5,460 nucleotides of DNA. Source: Spirochaetales bacterium. GTDB lineage: Bacteria; Spirochaetota; Spirochaetia; SZUA-6. Each line of letters opens with the position of its first letter. Within the stretch, counting starts at the first letter, position 1. The stretch spans positions 1 to 5,460 of the forward strand of contig QILZ01000325.1 of assembly GCA_003233545.1 (NCBI GenBank), given 5' to 3'. Under the pieces are notes generated by a model. That model saw only the letters and a list, made by a program, of their open reading frames with translations. It was not told the DNA's origin and searched no databases. Both the position numbers and the translations under genes were made by a program. Positions 1-5,460 of this stretch are shown here, piece by piece.

Positions 1-1028
<1,028 letters not shown>

Positions 1029-1055
1029 AAACGGGTTAAAATAATCGAATCGATT

Positions 1056-1060
1056 GGGAG
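1056..1060 (+). promoter_or_regulatory. Ribosome binding site of gyrA
   Basis: GGGAG lies 6 bases before the GTG at 1067. It decides the start: the gyrA frame has a stop at 1037-1039, no ATG or TTG lies between that stop and 1067, and the next in-frame ATG (codon 22) would remove the conserved N-terminus. Confidence 0.75.
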
Positions 1061-1066
1061 AAAAGA

Positions 1067-3496
1067 GTGTCAGATATAAAGGGCAGGGTAATTCCTGTAG
1101 CAATAGAAGATGAAGTAAAAGAATCGTATATGAACTATGCGATGTCCGTTATCGTAAGCAGGGCTTTGCCGGATGCCAGAGACGGATTAAAACCGGTTCA
1201 CAGAAGAATACTATTTGCCATGAGCGAAATGGGTCTGCGGCATGAACGGGCTTATAAAAAAACTGCAAGGATTGTAGGCGATGTTCTTGGTAAATATCAT
1301 CCGCATGGGGATCAATCCGTTTATGATGCACTTGTAAGAATGGCGCAGGATTTTTCCCTTCGTTATCCTCTTGTGGACGGCCAGGGTAATTTTGGTTCCG
1401 TAGATGGTGATACACCGGCTGCGATGAGATATACCGAAGCAAGACTTGGAAGTATTTCCGATGAAGTGCTGCGTGATATAAAAAAAGAAACCGTGGATTT
1501 CGGTCCCAATTACGACGGTTCCATGCAGGAGCCGCTTGTTCTTCCGAGTGCTCTTCCCGTTTTGCTTATTAACGGTTCCAGCGGAATTGCAGTAGGAATG
1601 GCAACCAACCTTGCTCCTCATAATCTTAAAGAGATTTGCAGAGCAATTATTGCCCAGGTCGAAAATCCCGATATAGCTGAAATGGAACTGATGAGATATG
1701 TCAAAGGACCTGATTTTGCAACCGGTGGTATTATTTTTGGTAAAAACGGCATAAGAGATGCTTACAGAACCGGGAAAGGCAGAATAGTTGTCAGGGCAAG
1801 GGTTGTTCTGGAAACTGTAAAATCCGGCAAGGAAGCTATTATTGTAAAGGAATTACCGTACCAGGTTAATAAGGCAAATCTGATAATCAAAATCGCAGAC
1901 CTTGTAAGAGAGGGAAGAGTAGAGGGGATTACCGATTTAAGGGATGAATCCGACAGGCACGGAATGCGGATAGTTATCGAATTAAAACGTAATGTAAAAC
2001 CGCGTTTAATATTAAATCAACTGTTTACACACACGCAGTTACAGGTAAATTTTTCTGTAAACAGCCTCGCCCTCGTGGAAGGAATTCCGAAGGTCTTATC
2101 ATTAAAAGAATTAATCGGATTATTTATTAAACACAGAGAAGAGGTGATAACAAGAAGGGCAAAGTATGATCTTAAAAAAGCGGAGGAAAGAGCTCATATA
2201 TTGGAAGGACTGGTAATTGCCCTGGAGAATATAGATGAAGTAATTGCAATAATTAAAAAATCGCGGAATGTTGAGACCGCAAAAAGTAATTTAATAAAAA
2301 GATTTAAATTTTCAGAAATACAGGCTCAGGCTATTCTCGACATGAGGCTGCAGAAACTGACTGCTCTTGAAACGAAAAAGTTAGAGGAAGAGCTAAAGGT
2401 TATTCTTGCCCAGATAAAGCATTTAAAGGAACTTATCGGAAGTGAAAAGAAAATACTCGATGTTGTAAAAGAGGAAACAGGAGAAATATCAAAAAAATAT
2501 GGTGACGAGAGAAGAACCGAAATTATAAATGAGGAAATCGAAGAGATAAATATAGAGGATCTTATTGCAAAAGAAGATATGGTAATACTCATTTCTCATA
2601 ATAATCTGATAAAGAGAATTCCCGTATCTGCATACAGACAACAGAATAGGGGCGGCCGGGGAAGTTCGGCTGTGAATTTACGGACAGGAGATTTTATAGA
2701 AAAGATTTTTATTGCTTCGACCCATGATTACATACTGTTTATTACGAATGAGGGACTGTCTTACTGGCTGAAAGTTTATGAAATACCGGAGGGATCGAGA
2801 ACATCCCGCGGTCAAAGTATTAAAACTCTTATTTCAATATCTAATAATGAAGAAATTACCGCAATAGAATCCTTGAGTGAATTCTCGGATAATACCTTTA
2901 TTTTTATGGCTACTACGAAGGGAATAGTTAAAAGAGTTACTTCTGCGGATTTCAGGAACGCAAGGGCGAGAGGGATACGGGCCATAAGACTGGATAAGAA
3001 TGAGCGGCTTATAAGTGCAAGATTAACAAGGGGAAGCGATGAAGTTGTACTTGTAACGCGGAGAGGAAATGCTTTAAGATTTAAAGAATCGAATGTAAGA
3101 GTAATGGGGAGAGCGTCTCACGGAGTGCAGGGGATAAAGCTTGTTAATAATGATGAACTTATAGGTATAGTTATCGTTAAGGATAAAGAGGCCCTATTTG
3201 TGATTTCTCAATATGGTTATGGAAAGAGGCTGTCGTATAATCTCTTTTCTCCTCACGGAAGAGCTACGAGAGGGCAGATATGCTTTAAATATGCGGAAAA
3301 GAGCGGGGAGCTTGCAGGAGTACTGTCTGTAAAAAGGAATGACGATATAGTTTGTATAACATCGCAGGGTGTGGCAATTAAAATAAGGTTAAGACAGATA
3401 CCGAGTCAGGGTAGAAATGCCACGGGGGTAAAGATAGTCAATATAACGAAACCGGATATTGTCGTTGGTGTTGCAAGTGCCGAAAAAGAAGCATAG
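1067..3496 (+). CDS. gyrA: DNA gyrase subunit A
   Basis: This is the breakage-reunion subunit of DNA gyrase, 809 residues, starting at GTG. The N-terminal winged-helix and tower domains run to about residue 500. Numbering matches E. coli through the active site: the catalytic Tyr is Y122 in AAMRYTE (codon 1430-1432). The quinolone pocket reads [10 protein letters not shown], residues 78-87, so position 83 is Gln and Asp87 is kept. A coiled-coil and C-gate segment spans about 365-490 ([11 protein letters not shown], then [13 protein letters not shown]). The C-terminal DNA-wrapping pinwheel begins near 500 and carries a GyrA-box QNRGGRG at 526-532 (canonical QRRGGKG), which marks gyrase rather than topoisomerase IV ParC. 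The protein ends without the acidic tail of E. coli GyrA (875 residues). The gene is probably cotranscribed with gyrB; an imperfect stem-loop begins about 10 bases after the stop. Intact, with no frameshift seen. Confidence 0.99.
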   Translation: MSDIKGRVIPVAIEDEVKESYMNYAMSVIVSRALPDARDGLKPVHRRILFAMSEMGLRHERAYKKTARIVGDVLGKYHPHGDQSVYDALVRMAQDFSLRYPLVDGQGNFGSVDGDTPAAMRYTEARLGSISDEVLRDIKKETVDFGPNYDGSMQEPLVLPSALPVLLINGSSGIAVGMATNLAPHNLKEICRAIIAQVENPDIAEMELMRYVKGPDFATGGIIFGKNGIRDAYRTGKGRIVVRARVVLETVKSGKEAIIVKELPYQVNKANLIIKIADLVREGRVEGITDLRDESDRHGMRIVIELKRNVKPRLILNQLFTHTQLQVNFSVNSLALVEGIPKVLSLKELIGLFIKHREEVITRRAKYDLKKAEERAHILEGLVIALENIDEVIAIIKKSRNVETAKSNLIKRFKFSEIQAQAILDMRLQKLTALETKKLEEELKVILAQIKHLKELIGSEKKILDVVKEETGEISKKYGDERRTEIINEEIEEINIEDLIAKEDMVILISHNNLIKRIPVSAYRQQNRGGRGSSAVNLRTGDFIEKIFIASTHDYILFITNEGLSYWLKVYEIPEGSRTSRGQSIKTLISISNNEEITAIESLSEFSDNTFIFMATTKGIVKRVTSADFRNARARGIRAIRLDKNERLISARLTRGSDEVVLVTRRGNALRFKESNVRVMGRASHGVQGIKLVNNDELIGIVIVKDKEALFVISQYGYGKRLSYNLFSPHGRATRGQICFKYAEKSGELAGVLSVKRNDDIVCITSQGVAIKIRLRQIPSQGRNATGVKIVNITKPDIVVGVASAEKEA

Positions 3497-3497
3497 A

Positions 3498-3557
3498 ACG
3501 GAAAAACAGACGAATCCGAAGTAAATGTTTCGGATTTTGTCTGTCCGGATGTTCCGT
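3498..3557 (+). terminator. Stem-loop after gyrA, possible terminator
   Basis: Bases 3507-3520 (CAGACGAATCCGAA) pair with 3529-3543 (TTCGGATTTTGTCTG) as a 14-pair stem with one G-T wobble and one bulged T. A looser outer pairing, ACGGAA (3498-3503) with TTCCGT (3552-3557), can extend it. It sits about 10 bases after the gyrA stop and before parS, where an end for gyrBA transcripts would be expected. No T-run follows on the + strand; a short T-run (GTTTTTCC) follows on the - strand instead. Intrinsic termination of gyrA is therefore uncertain. Confidence 0.4.
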
Positions 3558-3563
3558 AAAAAA

Positions 3564-3579
3564 TGTTTCACGTGAAACA
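3564..3579. promoter_or_regulatory. parS: parS centromere site (ParB binding)
   Basis: TGTTTCACGTGAAACA is a perfect 16-base palindrome identical to the chromosomal parS consensus known from Bacillus subtilis (TGTTNCACGTGAAACA); flanking A and T extend the symmetry to 18 bases (3563-3580). ParB nucleates here and closes into a CTP-dependent clamp that spreads along DNA. It lies 51 bases upstream of the parA start, beside the genes for its own binding proteins, and may also let ParB affect parAB transcription; that last point is inference. Confidence 0.96.
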
Positions 3580-3630
3580 TTCTGCCTGGTTAAAAGTAAA
3601 TATATCTTTTATTATCTACGGGAAAAATAT

Positions 3631-4386
3631 ATGGCTAAAATAATCGTGTTTGCAAATCAAAAGGGCGGAGTAGGAAAAACTACTACTGCTGTAAATTTGG
3701 GTGCTTATCTTGCTGAAATGGGAAAAAGGGTTGTTCTTGTGGATTTCGACCCGCAGAGTAATTCTTCGAGCAGTTTGGGTTTAAGCAATGAATCTCCCGG
3801 AATTTATGAAGTAATTATGGAAAAGGTAACGGTGGGAAATGCTGTCAGAAAAACTCCGGTTGACGGGTTGTATGTTATACCCTCTAGTATCGATCTTGCG
3901 GGAGCATCGGTCGAGCTTGTAAACCAGGTAGAAAGGGAATACTTTTTAAAGAAAGCCATAGAAAAGATAGAGGATTCTTTTGATTATGTTTTTATTGATT
4001 GTCCCCCTTCATTGGGTATTCTTACTTTGAACGGACTTGTGGCTGCCAATTATGTAATTATACCTCTTCAGTGTGAATATTTCGCTCTCGAAGGTTTAAG
4101 CTTTCTTCTTGATACTGTTAAAAGAGTACAGGAAAGTCTTAATCCTGGTTTAAAGATAGGCGGAATCCTTTTTACGATGTACGACACAAGGACGAGGCTT
4201 GCTCATGAGGTTGTACAGGAGGTTGTGCGGCTTTTTAAGGACAGGGTGTTTCGTACGATTATTCCCCGCAATATAAGGTTGAGCGAGGCACCGTCCTTTG
4301 CCCAGCCGATAAATGTTTATGCGCCTGAGTGTCCGGGTGCAAAGAGTTACAAAAAACTTGCGGAAGAGGTAATACGTCATGTCTAA
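3631..4386 (+). CDS. parA: Chromosome partitioning ATPase ParA (Soj)
   Basis: This is a ParA/MinD-family P-loop ATPase, 251 residues, the usual length for a chromosomal Soj without the N-terminal DNA-binding extension of plasmid ParA. In its ATP-bound dimer form it binds DNA non-specifically, and ParB-parS complexes stimulate its ATPase, moving origins apart. The deviant Walker A is KGGVGKTT at 11-18, with the signature Lys11 and Lys16. The Walker A' region is DFDPQSN at 38-44, and the Walker B is FIDCPPS at 121-127. The C-terminal basic DNA-binding region RNIRLSEAPSFAQPI lies at 213-227, with TRTRLA at 186-191. The ATG at 3631 is preceded by a modest GGGA (3620-3623), 7 bases away, and fits the family N-terminus MAKIIVFANQKGG. 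parS lies just upstream and parB overlaps its end by 8 bases, so the pair is probably translationally coupled. Intact. Confidence 0.98.
   Translation: MAKIIVFANQKGGVGKTTTAVNLGAYLAEMGKRVVLVDFDPQSNSSSSLGLSNESPGIYEVIMEKVTVGNAVRKTPVDGLYVIPSSIDLAGASVELVNQVEREYFLKKAIEKIEDSFDYVFIDCPPSLGILTLNGLVAANYVIIPLQCEYFALEGLSFLLDTVKRVQESLNPGLKIGGILFTMYDTRTRLAHEVVQEVVRLFKDRVFRTIIPRNIRLSEAPSFAQPINVYAPECPGAKSYKKLAEEVIRHV
4364..4369 (+). promoter_or_regulatory. Ribosome binding site of parB inside parA
   Basis: AAGAGG lies within the end of parA, 9 bases before the ATG at 4379. It supports an 8-base parA-parB overlap and gives the conserved ParB N-terminus MSKKALGRGIEALL. Confidence 0.65.
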
Positions 4387-5110
4387 GAAAGCTCTTGGCA
4401 GAGGAATCGAAGCCCTTTTAAAAACTGCAGGTGAGGATCGTAATGTTTCAGCTGTAAATGAGGTTTCTCCGGATTCTCTTTCGGTGAATCCTTATCAGCC
4501 GAGGCAGGATTTTAATGAGGATAATTTAAACGAGCTTGCAGACTCGATTAAACAGAAGGGTATATTACAGCCTGTTTTAGTTGAACCGGCCGGAGAAGGA
4601 AAATATATAATAATAGCAGGAGAACGAAGGGTCAGGGCGGCAAAGATAGCCGGCTTAAAACAGATACCTGTAATTGTAAAACAATTTTCCGATGAGGAAA
4701 AATTAGAAATAGCTTTGATAGAGAACATTCAAAGGGAAAATTTATCACCAATAGAAGAAGCGTACGCCTATAAAAGGTTAATCGATATTTCCGGATTGAA
4801 TCAGGAAGAGATCGCTCGAAAGGTTGGCAGAAAAAGATCTACCATAGCAAATGCATTAAGATTGTTAAAGCTGCCGGGATCTATTCGGGATGCACTCGGT
4901 AAGGGGCGTATCACTTCCGGCCATGCACGTGCACTCCTTATGATCGAGGATAAGGGAAAGCAGAAAAATCTGTTTCAGCAAATCTTAAAAAACGGGTTGT
5001 CTGTACGTCAGGCGGAAGCGTTCGCTTCTGAGAAAAAAGGTAAAAATAAAACAGAGAAAAGAAATATATCTCCCGATGCTGGGAACAAAGATTGTTATAA
5101 AAGGAAATGA
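4379..5110 (+). CDS. parB: Chromosome partitioning protein ParB (Spo0J), C-terminal domain lost from frame
   Basis: This is the parS-binding CTPase clamp. As read it has 243 residues. In order: ParA-contacting N-terminal motif KKALGRGIEALL (3-14); the ParB/Srx fold with NPYQPR (37-42), GILQP (61-65) and the CTP-binding GERRVRAA (81-88); ENIQRENLSPIEEA (115-128); a helix-turn-helix around 141-165 that reads parS; SGHARALL (180-187) and LSVRQAE (207-213). After about residue 217 the frame becomes a Lys-rich tail ending CYKRK at a TGA. The C-terminal dimerisation domain expected here is missing, but is encoded in the +1 frame just downstream (to 5183). If the A6 run at 5033-5038 had one fewer A, a continuous 267-residue protein would result, a normal length. 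The upstream two domains look intact. Real mutation, sequence error and programmed frameshifting cannot be told apart here. Confidence 0.93.
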   Translation: MSKKALGRGIEALLKTAGEDRNVSAVNEVSPDSLSVNPYQPRQDFNEDNLNELADSIKQKGILQPVLVEPAGEGKYIIIAGERRVRAAKIAGLKQIPVIVKQFSDEEKLEIALIENIQRENLSPIEEAYAYKRLIDISGLNQEEIARKVGRKRSTIANALRLLKLPGSIRDALGKGRITSGHARALLMIEDKGKQKNLFQQILKNGLSVRQAEAFASEKKGKNKTEKRNISPDAGNKDCYKRK

Positions 5111-5183
5111 TTCCCGGGGAAGAATAGAGATATCCTACTTTTCGCTGGATGATTTAAACAGGGTAATCGATATTATTACTTAA
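5076..5183 (+). pseudogene. parB: Out-of-frame C-terminal dimerisation domain of parB
   Basis: In the frame +1 to parB, bases 5076-5180 encode 35 residues containing LGTKIVIKG, GRIEISYFS and DDLNRVIDII, then TAA at 5181-5183. This matches the end of ParB/Spo0J proteins (compare B. subtilis FGTTVNIK, GKIEIEFFS, EDLDRILEL), the domain that dimerises ParB and bridges DNA. The frame is open back to 4989, so the change of frame can lie anywhere from there to about 5080. The ATG at 5076 has no ribosome binding site, so separate translation is unlikely. I read it as the detached end of parB, not a gene of its own. Confidence 0.85.
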
Positions 5184-5460
5184 GAAGAAGCTTGTCTGTA
5201 GAACTGAGATTGGTCCGCTGAAGTAGGTAAAATAATCTCGAACTCCGCACCTCCTTCATCCGTGTTTTTAACTGAAATCTTACCCCCGTATTGTTCAACA
5301 ATCTGTCTGGCAATGCTAAGCCCGAGCCCTGTTCCTCTGGATTCGTCCTTTGTAGTGAAAAAGGGTTCGAATATCTTAGTTAAATATTGTTCTGGAATTC
5401 CAGGCCCGGAGTCTCTTATTTTTAAATATACAGACTTATTCCCGGGATAAATGCCGGTCT
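5180..5460 (-). CDS. Sensor histidine kinase, C-terminal ATPase end (N-terminus outside window)
   Basis: Reading the - strand from the window edge, 92 complete residues of a HATPase_c domain are present before a TAA at 5180-5182. From the first complete codon, the G1 box is DSGPGIP (residues 16-22), the F box is IFEPFFTTK (29-37), and the G2 box is GTGLGLSIA (42-50), followed by RQIVEQYGG. The strand ends with EFEIILP and a 13-residue polar tail, so no receiver domain is fused at the C-terminus. These motifs bind ATP for autophosphorylation of a His in the missing DHp domain. The EPFFTTK-type F box is common in NtrB-like and PAS-containing kinases; the sensor, the phosphoacceptor His and the partner regulator are not visible. 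The gene is convergent with parB, and its stop overlaps the TAA of the out-of-frame parB end. Confidence 0.93.
   Translation of the reverse strand, partial: TGIYPGNKSVYLKIRDSGPGIPEQYLTKIFEPFFTTKDESRGTGLGLSIARQIVEQYGGKISVKNTDEGGAEFEIILPTSADQSQFYRQASS

Noticed and set aside
3389..3580. 63-codon - strand ORF beginning MFHVKH
   Set aside because: It starts on the parS palindrome and then runs antisense through the hairpin and the gyrA end; no family resemblance and no ribosome binding site.
3587..3615. Promoter for parA with a TATTAT -10 at 3610-3615
   Set aside because: The -35 position (TGGTTA at 3587-3592) is a poor match, and the implied transcription start would fall at the ribosome binding site. 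The AT-rich stretch may hold a promoter, but I cannot place it.
3497..3630. Replication origin in the gyrA-parA gap
   Set aside because: I saw no DnaA boxes of the TTATCCACA type, and only 134 bases are available; the gap is explained by a hairpin and parS.
3563..3643. 26-codon + strand ORF starting in parS (MFHVKH...) and running into the parA start
   Set aside because: It has no ribosome binding site, and its first six codons are just the translated parS palindrome. A parA leader peptide cannot be excluded but nothing supports it.
4924..4933. TGCACGTGCA palindrome within parB as a second parS
   Set aside because: It shares only the CACGTG core and lacks the flanking GTTT and AAAC bases required for parS; it encodes the conserved GHARAL motif.
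5262..5450. 62-codon + strand open frame
   Set aside because: It is antisense to the histidine kinase HATPase motifs, which are clearly the real coding frame.

Overview
The window is an ordinary but informative piece of an origin-proximal bacterial chromosome: the end of gyrB, a complete gyrA, a parS centromere site, parA (soj), parB (spo0J), and on the opposite strand the end of a sensor histidine kinase. The DNA is AT-leaning. The GyrB TOPRIM region has a tryptophan where most bacteria have Lys or Arg ([12 protein letters not shown]), lacks the long insert of enterobacterial GyrB, and keeps phenylalanine-rich LLTFFFRYM. From memory of the family this resembles spirochaete gyrases, so I suggest a spirochaete-like host. 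That is an inference from a few residues, not a placement.

Layout. Positions 1-1028: 3' part of gyrB on the + strand (5' end outside the window). Positions 1067-3496: gyrA, GTG start, 38 bases after gyrB, almost certainly one operon. Positions 3497-3630: the only sizeable non-coding gap, holding an imperfect stem-loop just after gyrA and then a perfect 16-base parS palindrome. Positions 3631-4386: parA. Positions 4379-5110: parB as read, overlapping parA by 8 bases. Positions 5180-5460: C-terminal catalytic end of a histidine kinase on the - strand, running off the window.

How the genes work together. GyrA and GyrB form the A2B2 DNA gyrase that introduces negative supercoils. ParB loads at parS and slides as a CTP-dependent clamp, and ParA ATPase acts on the ParB-DNA complex to segregate the new origins. 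One parS lies directly upstream of parAB, so the locus carries a full partition cassette. The kinase is convergent with parB and its role cannot be told from the part present.

The main anomaly is in parB. Its frame ends at 5110 without the C-terminal dimerisation domain, but that domain (LGTKI through RVIDII) is clearly encoded in the +1 frame immediately downstream, ending at 5183. Either parB is broken here, or the base sequence has an error or small indel, or the full protein is made by frameshifting. I found no mobile element, CRISPR array, tRNA or rRNA, and no obviously new multi-gene system.
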